Below are positions 43,278 to 52,842 of a stretch of DNA of 64,000 nucleotides, piece after piece. Under the pieces are notes generated by a model. The model worked only from the letters and a program-made list of their open reading frames with translations, was not told the origin of the DNA and searched no databases. A program made the position numbers and the translations under genes. The DNA lies in NCBI RefSeq assembly GCF_016888135.1, contig NZ_JACSWB010000141.1, forward strand, positions 1 to 64,000, read 5' to 3'. This DNA comes from Leptolyngbya sp. CCY15150. GTDB taxonomy: Bacteria; Cyanobacteriota; Cyanobacteriia; RECH01. Position 1 is the stretch's first letter; every line of letters begins with the position of its first letter.

Positions 43278-44780
43278 CTAGCGCCAGTTTTCAAGAGGCT
43301 CTTCTGGGACATGGTCAAGCCAATCTTCGCCAACCCGAATCGTCAGGTCAGACTCAAGATCGCCCGTTGATGCTGCTACTACCGTCCCTACGCCTAACAC
43401 GGTTTCTAGCGACGTAGCTCCGCTATAGTCCCCCCGCTGCACAATAATCTGCGTTTGGGACTGGGGTGAGGGCCAGTCTTGCACCACGTAGACATGGTCA
43501 AACCCTTGGTCATAGAGATAGTTCAGAACTTGGGTCGCAATTTGGGGTTCACCGGAGGCATTTTGGACAGCAATGCGCAAATCTTGAACCGACTGACGAT
43601 CAAAACGACTGGCTAAGCCCGACGCACGCACATCGAAATAGTCAGCTAAAACCTGATCGCGACCGTTGATGTCCATGAGCCAATAGCTGGCGATGAACTC
43701 ATCCGGTGAACTAAACCGCCCTGGCAGCATGACCATCCGAAAATCTTCTGACGTCAAGTCTAAGCCAAAGTCTACAAGGGCTAACATTTCCTCCACCGTC
43801 AGATTGGTGTCAATGTAGCTCTGCAGCAGATCGACTGCCTGAGGTACTTGGGGCAAAAAGCTAGGGCTTGTGAGGCGATCGCGTAGGGCACGGATGAGCT
43901 GCTGCTGGCGCTGTACCCGGCCAATATCGCCATAGCCATCGTTGCGGAAGCGGACAAATTGTTCGGCTTGGTCGCCGTTCAGCACCTGTTGCCCTTGCTG
44001 TAGGTCAATCTCAAGCCCTTGGGTTTGGTCGGTGTATTGCATATCGTAGGGCACAAACACCTCAACCCCGCCCACAAGGTCTACCAGTTGACGAAAGGCT
44101 TCGGTATTGACGCGCACGTAGCGATCAATCTCGATGTCATTCAGATTGGCGCTGACCACATCGGCAGCCATACGTGCGCCACCCATGGCGTTAGCGTGGT
44201 TGACCTTGGTTACCCCTTGAAAGGGAATATCGACCTGAGTGTCGCGAGGAATGGATAGAACATTGATCGTTTGCGATTCTGGCTCTAAACGCACCAACAG
44301 CATCGTATCGCTGCGTCCGTCCATGGGATTGCCCGCCCCCTCATCCAACGGCTCATCCACCCCCATCACCAGAATGTTAATGGGACGCGTGATCGGATAA
44401 TGTACACCCTTACGCCATAGATCGAGTACGGAAAAATCTTGCAGAGGCTGGTCAGGAATCAAGTTCACCGAAGCCGGCGTAAACAAAGCTACCGTAGCTC
44501 CCAAGACCGCGGACGTGCCAACTGCCGTTGCTAAGACAAGCGATCGCTGAATCCATTGACTCATCCTCATACCCACCCGCCCCGTTGCAGCGTCGGGGAG
44601 ACTCGCAGACAGACTAACCGTAGCTGGCCCCGTAGCTGGGCGATCGCCCACCGCTGTTGCCTTTTCAGGTGCTCGTTTCGGAAACTCATTAGATTCTTGA
44701 TTCACTCCATCCCTCACACTTATCTCACACTGGTTTGGTATCACACACGCACCCATAGGTAGACCCCTAGTCAAGAGCAA
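43278..44780 (-). CDS. LytR-CpsA-Psr (LCP) family glycopolymer transferase with LytR_C domain
   Basis: 500 residues. A cytoplasmic N-terminus of about 75 residues is followed by one membrane anchor (SLVLATAVGTSAVLGATVAL). The LCP domain has ILVMGVDEP, RSDTMLLVRL, SIPRDTQVDIPFQGVTKVNH and NTEAFRQLVDLVGG, including the conserved Asp and Arg residues that bind polyprenyl pyrophosphate. A C-terminal LytR_C segment (about 400-470, DLRIAVQNASGEPQIATQVL) completes the family architecture. LCP enzymes attach glycopolymers to peptidoglycan outside the membrane. The true start may be the later in-frame ATG at residue 9, which does not change the prediction. Confidence 0.92.
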   Translation of the reverse strand: MLLTRGLPMGACVIPNQCEISVRDGVNQESNEFPKRAPEKATAVGDRPATGPATVSLSASLPDAATGRVGMRMSQWIQRSLVLATAVGTSAVLGATVALFTPASVNLIPDQPLQDFSVLDLWRKGVHYPITRPINILVMGVDEPLDEGAGNPMDGRSDTMLLVRLEPESQTINVLSIPRDTQVDIPFQGVTKVNHANAMGGARMAADVVSANLNDIEIDRYVRVNTEAFRQLVDLVGGVEVFVPYDMQYTDQTQGLEIDLQQGQQVLNGDQAEQFVRFRNDGYGDIGRVQRQQQLIRALRDRLTSPSFLPQVPQAVDLLQSYIDTNLTVEEMLALVDFGLDLTSEDFRMVMLPGRFSSPDEFIASYWLMDINGRDQVLADYFDVRASGLASRFDRQSVQDLRIAVQNASGEPQIATQVLNYLYDQGFDHVYVVQDWPSPQSQTQIIVQRGDYSGATSLETVLGVGTVVAASTGDLESDLTIRVGEDWLDHVPEEPLENWR

Positions 44781-45110
44781 TGTATAGTTTTGTGTGCGAT
44801 CGCTCTCCGCGATTATATCCGACAGTTTTGGTTACCGGTGTCTAACGTTGTACGATCTGGTTTAGATTTCGCTTAGATTTTGCGAGAATTCATCGATCGC
44901 TCCCCTCAGATGCAGCACCTAGCTAGATGGCTGAGTTATAACGGCTATGGGTTAGCGAGAGGATTCATGTCACTCTTCAACCATGGGGAGCAGGGATCCG
45001 TGAACTCTGGTTTCAGCACCTAGTATTCCCTCCCCATGCACCTGCCTGTCGATCTGCGTTAGGCGGATCAGTCTGCTGTATTCAAGTCCTATGTTGAGGC
45101 AAATCAACTG
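44781..45110. other. Divergent 330-base region between LCP and manC
   Basis: Contains the promoters of two divergent envelope-polysaccharide genes. No hairpin, repeat or coding frame of note is seen. Confidence 0.4.
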
Positions 45111-46160
45111 ATGATACCCGTGATTTTGGCTGGCGGAAAAGGTGAGCGCTTTTGGCCCCTGAGTCGGCGGCAGCGTCCCAAGCAGTTTCTCAGTTTAGAT
45201 GGCAGTGGTCTCAGCCTTCTCCAGTCCACCGCTGAGCGCTTGTTGCCGCTGACCGATGGCTGGGATGGACTATGGGTGATTACAGCGGCCCATTTAGCCG
45301 ACGGAGTGCGTCACCAGCTCCCCGATCTACCGGAGACAAATTTGCTGGTAGAGGTGGAGGGACGGGATACGGCTCCGGCGGTAGCCTGGGCTACCTTGGA
45401 AATTGCCAAACGCCATGGGGAGGATGCGATCGTTGGATTTTTCCCCGCTGACCATTGGATTGGCGATCAGGCTGCCTTTCAAACCACGCTGAAAACCGCT
45501 GCTCAGGTGGCGCAAGACCACGGGGCGATCGCCACCCTAGGCATTAGTCCCACCTATGCTTCCACTGGCTATGGATACATTGAGCAGGGCGATACCCTCA
45601 GCACCTTGAACGGGCTCACGGCCTACAGCGTCGATCGCTTCACCGAAAAACCCGATCGGGAAACGGCAGAGGAGTTTCTAGCCAGCGGTCGCTTTAGCTG
45701 GAATAGCGGCATGTTCATTTTCCAAGCCGGGGTGACCTTGGCAGAGCTGCGCCACCACGCGCCAGACATTATGGAACCGCTAAGCCAGTTTGGCCCATCG
45801 ATCTATCCCCAAATTCCTAAAAAGAGTATCGACTATGCCTTGATGGAAAAAACCCAGCGGGCCTGTGTGATTCCGGCAGATTTTGGCTGGGATGACCTGG
45901 GAGACTGGAATGCCCTAGAGCGGCTGCTGAAAACCGAGGCGGCCAATGTGGAAGTGGGGCAGCATGTGGGGCAAGATAGCCAGGGCTGTGTGTTTTATGC
46001 CAGTGATGATGATGAACTGATCGTCACCATTGGTTTAGACGATACGGTGGTGGTGCGAGACGGCCACGTGACGCTAATTGTCAACAAGCACCGCACCCAG
46101 GAGATTAAGCAGGTCTTAAAGCTGATTCAGGATCGGCAAGATTGGCATCATCATCTTTAA
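45111..46160 (+). CDS. manC: Mannose-1-phosphate guanylyltransferase
   Basis: 349 residues. The nucleotidyltransferase loop VILAGGKGERFWPLSRRQRPKQFL starts at residue 4. LVEVEGRDTAPAVAWATLEI, FFPADHWIG and RFTEKPDRETAEEFL are the GDP-mannose pyrophosphorylase signatures. It makes GDP-mannose from mannose-1-phosphate and GTP for polysaccharides or glycolipids, in the cytoplasm. The isomerase half of bifunctional ManC/AlgA is absent, so it is monofunctional. The divergent LCP neighbour also serves glycopolymer assembly. Confidence 0.93.
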   Translation: MIPVILAGGKGERFWPLSRRQRPKQFLSLDGSGLSLLQSTAERLLPLTDGWDGLWVITAAHLADGVRHQLPDLPETNLLVEVEGRDTAPAVAWATLEIAKRHGEDAIVGFFPADHWIGDQAAFQTTLKTAAQVAQDHGAIATLGISPTYASTGYGYIEQGDTLSTLNGLTAYSVDRFTEKPDRETAEEFLASGRFSWNSGMFIFQAGVTLAELRHHAPDIMEPLSQFGPSIYPQIPKKSIDYALMEKTQRACVIPADFGWDDLGDWNALERLLKTEAANVEVGQHVGQDSQGCVFYASDDDELIVTIGLDDTVVVRDGHVTLIVNKHRTQEIKQVLKLIQDRQDWHHHL

Positions 46161-46452
46161 GGGGAACGGCAGCTCCGCTGACGGAGGATCTGGCTGGGAA
46201 AGAGCTGCACCTTGACGCTGTCGTGGAGAAACCTCTGCCGTGGAGTCCAGATCCTAGCCAGATCCTAGGCTGAGCGACATTCATGGATCGGAGGATCTCC
46301 GCCTTGGATACCATCGCCGGAGGAGCAGCAGAGTACACTAGAGCAGGGGATGAGGCGATCGCCCCTGGGGATGCTCTGGGCCATTTCGTAGCACAATAAA
46401 GCATGAATCCCTCCGGCTTGCTAGCCGCCCCGCTCTTTGACCGACAAGGATA

Positions 46453-49140
46453 ATGTTGATGAAGCGTCCAGACCGATCCCAAACTCCCGGTTTATTGCCC
46501 AGCTTGGCGCTGGCCTTGCTGTTGTCGGTAACCGCGACGGTGCTCCCTCAGACCCAGTCTGGCGCGATCGCCCAAACCGCTGAGCAACCCACCGATCTGG
46601 ATCAACGCTTAGCCGATATCGATCGCACCACCACGCTGTTCAACGCCATGTTGATTGTGCTGGCACTACTGCTAGGGTCGGCGATTATCGGCCTATGGCT
46701 TTTGCGGCGATCGGTGGTGCGCGAGGTGACCATTTTGGTGAAGGATCACCTCAATGATCTGACGGATTTGGAAGATCGGATTGCCGCCGCCCATAAGGAA
46801 TTGCGATCGCTCCTCAAGGAAACGGAAGCCCTATCCGAGGAGCTGGACGAGGGCGTCATTGGCTTCCAGCGAGAAGTCAAGCAGCGGCGGGAGGAGCTAC
46901 AGCGGCTGAGTACGGAGGTGGGTCGGCTCAAGGAAAAGGCCCTGGATGAGCTGGATGAACATCTAGAACATTTTGAGAAACAAACCCGCTCCTATGAGGT
47001 GGAACTATCGACCCAGTTGGCCGACGTACAGAAGGCGATCGCCGACGACCAAGCCCAGTCCCACAGCAGCCTAGACCAAGCCGAGCAGGCCTTCGCCACC
47101 CGCCTGCAAGAGCTACATAAACAGGCTGGTCAGCACCAAAAGCAGGTAATCGATCGCCTCACCCACCTAGAGCAAGATTTTGTGCCGCAGTTGGATATGG
47201 TGCGCGAACGCACGGAAGCTCAGATCCAGCGGCAGGCGAACTTGATGATCGACAATCTCAGTCAGGTGGAGTCTGGATTTACCGATCAGATTTCTAGCTT
47301 GGTGGGTCGGGCCCAGGCAGAGCAGACGAGTATTATTGCCAATCTCAAACAGCAGGCGGCAGAATTTCTATCCCAGTTCAACGGCATTCAGTCGGAGGTA
47401 CAAAACCAAAAAACGGCGGTTTTGCAAGGGCTGCGTAAACAAGAAGCCGATTTTGTTGCTCAGTTTTCTGGGGTGCAGGCGGAGGTGCAGAGCCGGCGAG
47501 ATTTGGTGGTCACCCAGCTTGAAACGGCTACAGGTGAATTTCGCGCTCAGTTCGACACCCTCTCTAGCAACATTCGTCAGCAGTCCGACTCGATTTTGGG
47601 AAGCCTCAAACAACGGGAATCGAGCTTTGCCAGTCAGTTTGAACGACTGCAGGCCGATGTTCTGGCCCAAAAAGAGACGGCGCTACAGCGCATGGAGCAA
47701 ATGGCGACAGAGGTCACATCCCAGTTCACCCGTCTGGATGCCGATCTGCAAAGCCAAAAAGATACGATCATCAAGCAACTGGATCGCCTAGCCACAGAAT
47801 CTTCAAGCTTACTCAGCGATCTACGGGCCGCCACAGATACTCGCCGAGGGCAGGCCTTCAATGCCCTGGATGGTCTCGTGGCCGAATTGCGATCGCATAT
47901 GGATGACCTCAAGGCCGATAGTCAAACCCAGCGTAGCAATCTACGGCAAACGATTGAGCAATTAGAAGCGCGGTTTACCGCCAAGCTAGCAGATCTAGAA
48001 TCCGACGTGGAAACTGAAAAAGCCACGGCTCTCCGCTCCGTGCAGGCGATCGCTCAAGATCTGTCTACCCAACTCCAGACCCTGAATAGTCAAGCGCAGT
48101 CCCAAAAAGATCAGATTCTCCGCGATCTGTCTACCGTTTCCCCCGAAACCATCGTCAAAGACTTTGCCCAACAGATTGATCAGCAACTGACGGATCTAAC
48201 TAACCAACTGGACGTTCTGCGCTCCAACCAACCGCAGCTTTTCCTACGACCTGATGATTATCTTACCCAGGGGCAGGCGTTGATGGCAGAGGGACGCTAT
48301 CGAGAAGCGATCGCTCAGTTTGAGCAAGCCCTCGACCTGCAGCCCCAAAATCCTACCATCTGGTATCAGCGGGGGATTGCCCTCCAAGAACTTAGCCGCT
48401 TTGACGACGCGATCGCCTGTTTTGATAAAGCCATTAACCTCGATTCCAGCAACGGAGCCCTCTGGTATCAGCGGGGTCTGGTGCTCAAAGATATGCGCCG
48501 TTTTGAAGGAGCCCTGGCCGCCTTTAACCAAGCCCTAGAACTGCAGCCCGCCGATCATAAAGCCTGGCTGAATCGCGGCATTACCCTGATGCGCCTCAAG
48601 CAGCTCGACGACGCGATCGCTTCCTTTGATAAGGCGTTAGACATCAAACCCGACTACCACGAAGCCTGGGTGAATCGTGGCGTTGCCCTTGGTAGCCTAC
48701 AGCGCCATGAGGATGCCTTCGATGCCTTTGATCGAGCGGTGCAGTGCCGTCCGGATGATGCCGTCGCTTGGCTGAATCGCGGCATGGCCTTGGAAATGCT
48801 GCAGCGCTATGAGGATGCGATCGCCAGCTTTGACCAGGCCCTAGACCACAATCCCAAGTCGGCCAAAGCTTTGGATAAGCGCGGCGCCGCCCTCCTGCAA
48901 CTACAGCGCTATGGAGAAGCGATCGCCAGCTTTGAGCAAGCCCTAGCCCTCAAGCCTGACCATGCCAGCGCCCACTACAACAAAGCAGCGGGCCACGCCT
49001 TGCAGGGTGAAGTAGAGGCAGCGATCGCCTCCCTGCAATCAGCGATCGCGATCGCCCCCACCTATCGCGATGACGTCGGGGCGGATCCTAATTTCGCTAA
49101 TCTCCAAGGTCAGGAGCAGTTTCAGGCTCTGCTGTCTTGA
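46453..49140 (+). CDS. Membrane-anchored coiled-coil and TPR protein
   Basis: 895 residues. A signal-like segment (about 13-35, LPSLALALLLSVTATVL) and a second hydrophobic segment (about 62-80, MLIVLALLLGSAIIGLWLL) anchor the protein. About 85-590 is heptad-rich helix, with a repeating LKQxxAEFxxQF / LKQRESSFASQF pattern. Eight or so TPR units fill about 600-890 (YREAIAQFEQALDLQPQNPT and relatives). The coiled coil resembles a long spacer placing the TPR array away from the membrane. Likely a protein-interaction scaffold; no partner is indicated. It converges on the GGDEF gene. Confidence 0.85.
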   Translation: MLMKRPDRSQTPGLLPSLALALLLSVTATVLPQTQSGAIAQTAEQPTDLDQRLADIDRTTTLFNAMLIVLALLLGSAIIGLWLLRRSVVREVTILVKDHLNDLTDLEDRIAAAHKELRSLLKETEALSEELDEGVIGFQREVKQRREELQRLSTEVGRLKEKALDELDEHLEHFEKQTRSYEVELSTQLADVQKAIADDQAQSHSSLDQAEQAFATRLQELHKQAGQHQKQVIDRLTHLEQDFVPQLDMVRERTEAQIQRQANLMIDNLSQVESGFTDQISSLVGRAQAEQTSIIANLKQQAAEFLSQFNGIQSEVQNQKTAVLQGLRKQEADFVAQFSGVQAEVQSRRDLVVTQLETATGEFRAQFDTLSSNIRQQSDSILGSLKQRESSFASQFERLQADVLAQKETALQRMEQMATEVTSQFTRLDADLQSQKDTIIKQLDRLATESSSLLSDLRAATDTRRGQAFNALDGLVAELRSHMDDLKADSQTQRSNLRQTIEQLEARFTAKLADLESDVETEKATALRSVQAIAQDLSTQLQTLNSQAQSQKDQILRDLSTVSPETIVKDFAQQIDQQLTDLTNQLDVLRSNQPQLFLRPDDYLTQGQALMAEGRYREAIAQFEQALDLQPQNPTIWYQRGIALQELSRFDDAIACFDKAINLDSSNGALWYQRGLVLKDMRRFEGALAAFNQALELQPADHKAWLNRGITLMRLKQLDDAIASFDKALDIKPDYHEAWVNRGVALGSLQRHEDAFDAFDRAVQCRPDDAVAWLNRGMALEMLQRYEDAIASFDQALDHNPKSAKALDKRGAALLQLQRYGEAIASFEQALALKPDHASAHYNKAAGHALQGEVEAAIASLQSAIAIAPTYRDDVGADPNFANLQGQEQFQALLS

Positions 49141-49212
49141 TCAACAGCTTTGAGCCCAGTCAAGAGCATAGCCCCCTGAGGATGCGGGTGATCTCCCAGG
49201 TCACGATTCAGG

Positions 49213-51426
49213 TCAAGACCTAGTTGCCCGAAGGTTATTGGGATCTTGATCCTGGAAAAAGGTATAGCGGTTTTTGCCCTCTTCCTTGGCTTGATACATG
49301 GCCGCATCGGCCTTGATGAGCAGATCATCCGGCGTTTCGCTATCCGTCGGATAGATGCCAATCCCTAAACTGGTTGTGACCTGCAGCGGGATTCCTTCCA
49401 GGGCAAAGGGTTGGGCAAGGTTTTTAATAATTTTGTCGGCTACTGTTTCAATACTGTCGCGCCCTGGAATGGCTGGCAGCAGCACCACAAATTCATCCCC
49501 GCCCAATCGCGCCACGGTGTCGCTACCGCGTAGGCAACGAGTGAGGCGACTGGCCACGGCTTTCAGCAGCAGATCACCCAAGCGGTGACCGTGGGTGTCG
49601 TTGATGGTCTTAAAGCCATCCAGATCGAGGAACAGCACCGCTGTGAGTCGTTCGTTGATGCGGGCAATCTCCAACGCCTCCGTCAACCGTTCTTCCAAGA
49701 GTTTACGGTTGGGCAAGCCGGTGAGGGTGTCGTGGTAGGCCATGCGGCGCAGGCTATCCCCTGCTTGGCGCAGTTCTGCATTGGATTGCACCAGTTCCGC
49801 AGCAGTGCGGCGCAGTTCTTCCTCAATCCGTTTGCGCTGGGTGACGTCGTGGATCACGCCGACAAGAAAGACATTGCCCGCCGAATCTCGATGCAGCGAT
49901 CGCTTGGTGGCAATATAGTAGGTCTGCCCATGGACATTGGTGAACTCTTCTTCCGTTTCGTTGCCAATGCCGGTCGTCAAGGTTTGCTCATCCTGCTGAC
50001 GAAAGAGATCCGCCTGCTCCTGGGATAGGATATCCCGCTCTGACTTTTCTAGGAGGGTTTCTACAGGCTGGCCGACGAAACTGGCATAGGCTTCGTTCAG
50101 CACAATCCAGCGATGGCGATTGTCTTTCACAAAGATCGGATCGGGAATGGTGTTGATAATCGAGTTCAAAAATTCCTTCGATTTTTGCAGCTCTTCTTCC
50201 AAATGGGCAAAGTAGCTGGTGATGGCCACGGATGAGCCGACTAAGGTGAGCAACGGCGGTACCCAGGGCAGCCACCAGCCATAGATCAGCGCTAGGTAGC
50301 AAATGCCCGTTAAGCCAACAGCGCCGGTCGCGATGACGATCAGCGACCAGGTGGGCGATCGCAATACCCAGGCAATGGTGCTGCCGACTAGAGCCCAACC
50401 TAGGATCCACAGCCACTCCACGGGCTCAGACCAACTGGTTATCAGCGGTCGTTGGTTCAAAGACGCGCTCAGAATCTGGCTAATAAAATTGGCTTGCAGT
50501 TCCACACCAGACATGCGCACAGCGCTGCTGCCATCGGTGCTGTGGGGCGTTAGCACAAAATCCTGCAGGCTATTGGCTGTGGAACCAATTAACACTAAGC
50601 GATCGCGAAACTGCTCTGGATCAGCCCGTCCTTCCAAAACGTCCATCAGGGGCACCTGCTGAAATCCATCGGCTGGGCCCCGAAAGTTGGCCATAATTTG
50701 ATAGCCTCGGGTATCAACCCGCACATAGCCACCATCATTGGGCTGCAGGGCGCTAAATTCTGCATCTCCCAACTGCAGATATCCTGAGGACGACGTGCTG
50801 GGACGAATGTCCTCAGTCTCTAGATACCGTTGCGCTAAAAGCAGGGAAAAGCTGGTGACAAAACGCCGGTTACCATCCGGGTCATCCATCCACCAATACA
50901 GGAGCGATCGCCGCACCCGCCCATCACCATCGGTGAGAATGTTATTAAACCCTATTTGGTCAGCATTCTGCAGGATGCTGGGCGCACGAACGCCAGTGCT
51001 ATAGGCATCCGGTAGTTTCTCAATGCCGATGAGGTTGGGGGTGGATTGAAAAACATCGAGGAGGCGATCATGCCCCGGATCCACCGGCAAGTCTCGGTAG
51101 ATATCAAGCCCGATTAACCGAGGCTCATAGGCCGACAGGCGTTCAATCAACTCCGCCATATCGCCATCGGTGATCGGCCAACTGCCTAGGGCATTGATGT
51201 CGCTATCATCGACCGTGACAATCACAATCCGATCGTCTTGGGGTTCGGGAGGACGCAGGCGAAACAGTTGGTCGTAAGCGGATAGTTCTGCCATCCGCAG
51301 CAGGCCAAGCATACGCAGTAAAACGACGACGCCCGTGGTGCCAAACGCTGTCAACCAGACCCGACGATTGCCCCAGAAGCCGCGTTTTAGCCGCTGAGCC
51401 TTGGTGACCCAGCTTTTAATACTCAT
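49213..51426 (-). CDS. CHASE2-PAS-GGDEF diguanylate cyclase
   Basis: 737 residues. An N-terminal hydrophobic segment precedes a CHASE2 sensor (about 45-330, RIVIVTVDDSDINALGSWPI). Three membrane segments lie at about 345-410, a PAS domain at about 430-545 (PDPIFVKDNRHRWIVLNEAY), and a GGDEF domain at about 575-735. The active site is RLGGDEFVVLLP near 640. An RGSD motif five residues before GGDEF is the inhibitory RxxD site, so the enzyme should be active and product-inhibited. It converts two GTP to cyclic di-GMP in response to an external signal. No EAL domain is present. It stands alone on the minus strand. Confidence 0.93.
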   Translation of the reverse strand: MSIKSWVTKAQRLKRGFWGNRRVWLTAFGTTGVVVLLRMLGLLRMAELSAYDQLFRLRPPEPQDDRIVIVTVDDSDINALGSWPITDGDMAELIERLSAYEPRLIGLDIYRDLPVDPGHDRLLDVFQSTPNLIGIEKLPDAYSTGVRAPSILQNADQIGFNNILTDGDGRVRRSLLYWWMDDPDGNRRFVTSFSLLLAQRYLETEDIRPSTSSSGYLQLGDAEFSALQPNDGGYVRVDTRGYQIMANFRGPADGFQQVPLMDVLEGRADPEQFRDRLVLIGSTANSLQDFVLTPHSTDGSSAVRMSGVELQANFISQILSASLNQRPLITSWSEPVEWLWILGWALVGSTIAWVLRSPTWSLIVIATGAVGLTGICYLALIYGWWLPWVPPLLTLVGSSVAITSYFAHLEEELQKSKEFLNSIINTIPDPIFVKDNRHRWIVLNEAYASFVGQPVETLLEKSERDILSQEQADLFRQQDEQTLTTGIGNETEEEFTNVHGQTYYIATKRSLHRDSAGNVFLVGVIHDVTQRKRIEEELRRTAAELVQSNAELRQAGDSLRRMAYHDTLTGLPNRKLLEERLTEALEIARINERLTAVLFLDLDGFKTINDTHGHRLGDLLLKAVASRLTRCLRGSDTVARLGGDEFVVLLPAIPGRDSIETVADKIIKNLAQPFALEGIPLQVTTSLGIGIYPTDSETPDDLLIKADAAMYQAKEEGKNRYTFFQDQDPNNLRATRS

Positions 51427-51676
51427 TCGAGACTGTGGCGATGACAGAATCCTACCCTCCTGTGGCAGACGATAGACCAGGCCTTTGGAGCGATCGCGCC
51501 CGTCTAGTCTAAGAATTGTTTGACGTCATGTTTCTATCTCTCAACATACCCAGTTTTAGCGATAAATAACGACAGGCCAGTGATCCGTAATTTCACGGGT
51601 CTTGTGAACCCTACGAATGTTGTGTAGATGCCTGGGTTGACAAGCTTCTCGATAGGCTGATGACGGTTTTATCGAC

Positions 51677-51720
51677 GGCTGAGATGTAGACGCCCTAGGG
51701 CTGAGATATAGACGCCTTGG
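51677..51720. repeat. 22-bp tandem duplication
   Basis: ggctgagatgtagacgccct plus ag is followed immediately by ggctgagatatagacgcctt plus gg; 19 of 22 positions agree. Confidence 0.75.
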
Positions 51721-51801
51721 GGTTGTGATAAGTTGCCGAGTGGAATGAGCGATCGCCCTTTGTGAACAGTCAGAACCGTCAGGATAGTGATATATATGTG
51801 A

Positions 51802-51839
51802 ACTCAAGCAGGTGCGTTCCCGAGACCTGCTTTTTGAGT
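51802..51839 (+). terminator. Terminator-like hairpin in the formamidase leader
   Basis: GCAGGT and ACCTGC pair around an 11-base loop and are followed by TTTTT; outer bases ACTCAA and TTGAGT also pair. It lies 46 bases before the start of the plus-strand gene, with no plus-strand gene ending upstream, so an attenuator role is possible. Confidence 0.6.
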
Positions 51840-51885
51840 GACTGGGTTGACGTGACTAGGTTTGGATGACTGGAGGAGTGAAGGC

Positions 51886-52842
51886 ATGGCCGACCACGTT
51901 TTGAAGGCAACTTGTGACACGGTTCACCTCGGTGGATTTTCGTCGCAGTTGCCCGCTGCCCTGACCGTTGAGTCGGGCGATCGCATTCATGTTGAAACGC
52001 TCACGGGATTTGCGGTTTGTCCCCAAGCGCCCCCCGCCTTTCTCACCCCCGAACTCCTAGACATTTACCATCGCCTGCCCGAGTCTCGTAAGGTGGGCCC
52101 CGGGCCCCATTTGCTAACGGGGCCAATCCATGTGCGGGGAGCGGAGCCGGGAGATGTGCTAGAGGTGCGGCTGGAGGCGATCGCCCCCCGAGTTCCCATG
52201 GGGTTTAACGTCATCCGGCCCGGCTGGGGAGCCTTGCCCAAGCGGTTTGACCAACCAGCTCTGCGCTTCATTCCCCTGGATTTAGAGAACAACGTAGCGG
52301 ACTTTTTGCCGAACATCCAGATTCCCCTCACCCCCTTCTTCGGTATCTTGGGCGTCGCCACAGATGAAGTGACCCGCAACTCTGTCCCGCCGGGCATCTA
52401 CGGCGGTAATATCGACAACCGTCACCTACAGGCTGGCTCCAGTCTCTTTCTGCCGGTCTTTTTGCCCGAAGCTCGTCTATCCATTGGCGATGGTCACTCG
52501 GCCCAGGGTGATGGAGAAGTGAACGTGACGGCGATCGAAACCTCCATGAACGGCACCATCACGGTGATCCTCCATAAACGCATGTCCCTGGATGCACCCC
52601 TTGGTGAAACCCCCACCCATTGGATTACCATGGGCTTCGCCGAAACCCTCGATGCCGCGTTTGAGCAAGCCCTGCAGCGGATGATTGCTCTTTTAGAACA
52701 GCGCTGGGGTCTGGCGGCAGAAGATGCCTACGTTCTATGCAGTCTCGCCGCCCATTTCCATATCACCCAAGTTGTGAACCAGCCCCACAAAGGCGTTCAC
52801 GGTCTCTTGCCCAAATCTATCTTGCCCCAGGAACAGCTATGA
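51886..52842 (+). CDS. Acetamidase/formamidase family amidohydrolase
   Basis: 318 residues from ATG 51886, chosen for the GGAGG nine bases upstream; an in-frame ATG 24 bases earlier lacks this. Family signatures are ESGDRIHVETLTGF, GPGPHLLTGPIHVRGAEPGD and VPPGIYGGNIDNRHLQAGSS, then a metal-site-like DGHSAQGDGEVN. The family hydrolyses short amides (formamide, acetamide) to ammonia and the acid, and in cyanobacteria may provide nitrogen. Its TGA overlaps the ATG of a TauE/SafE permease gene, so the two are translated together. Cytoplasmic, no signal peptide. Confidence 0.92.
   Translation: MADHVLKATCDTVHLGGFSSQLPAALTVESGDRIHVETLTGFAVCPQAPPAFLTPELLDIYHRLPESRKVGPGPHLLTGPIHVRGAEPGDVLEVRLEAIAPRVPMGFNVIRPGWGALPKRFDQPALRFIPLDLENNVADFLPNIQIPLTPFFGILGVATDEVTRNSVPPGIYGGNIDNRHLQAGSSLFLPVFLPEARLSIGDGHSAQGDGEVNVTAIETSMNGTITVILHKRMSLDAPLGETPTHWITMGFAETLDAAFEQALQRMIALLEQRWGLAAEDAYVLCSLAAHFHITQVVNQPHKGVHGLLPKSILPQEQL

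Larger units (their letters stand above)
51427..51885. other. Leader region of the formamidase operon
   Basis: Divergent 459-base region. It contains a 22-bp tandem pair at 51677-51720, a terminator-like hairpin at 51802-51839 and a strong ribosome site (GGAGG at 51872-51876) nine bases before ATG 51886. No coding frame is supported. Confidence 0.5.
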
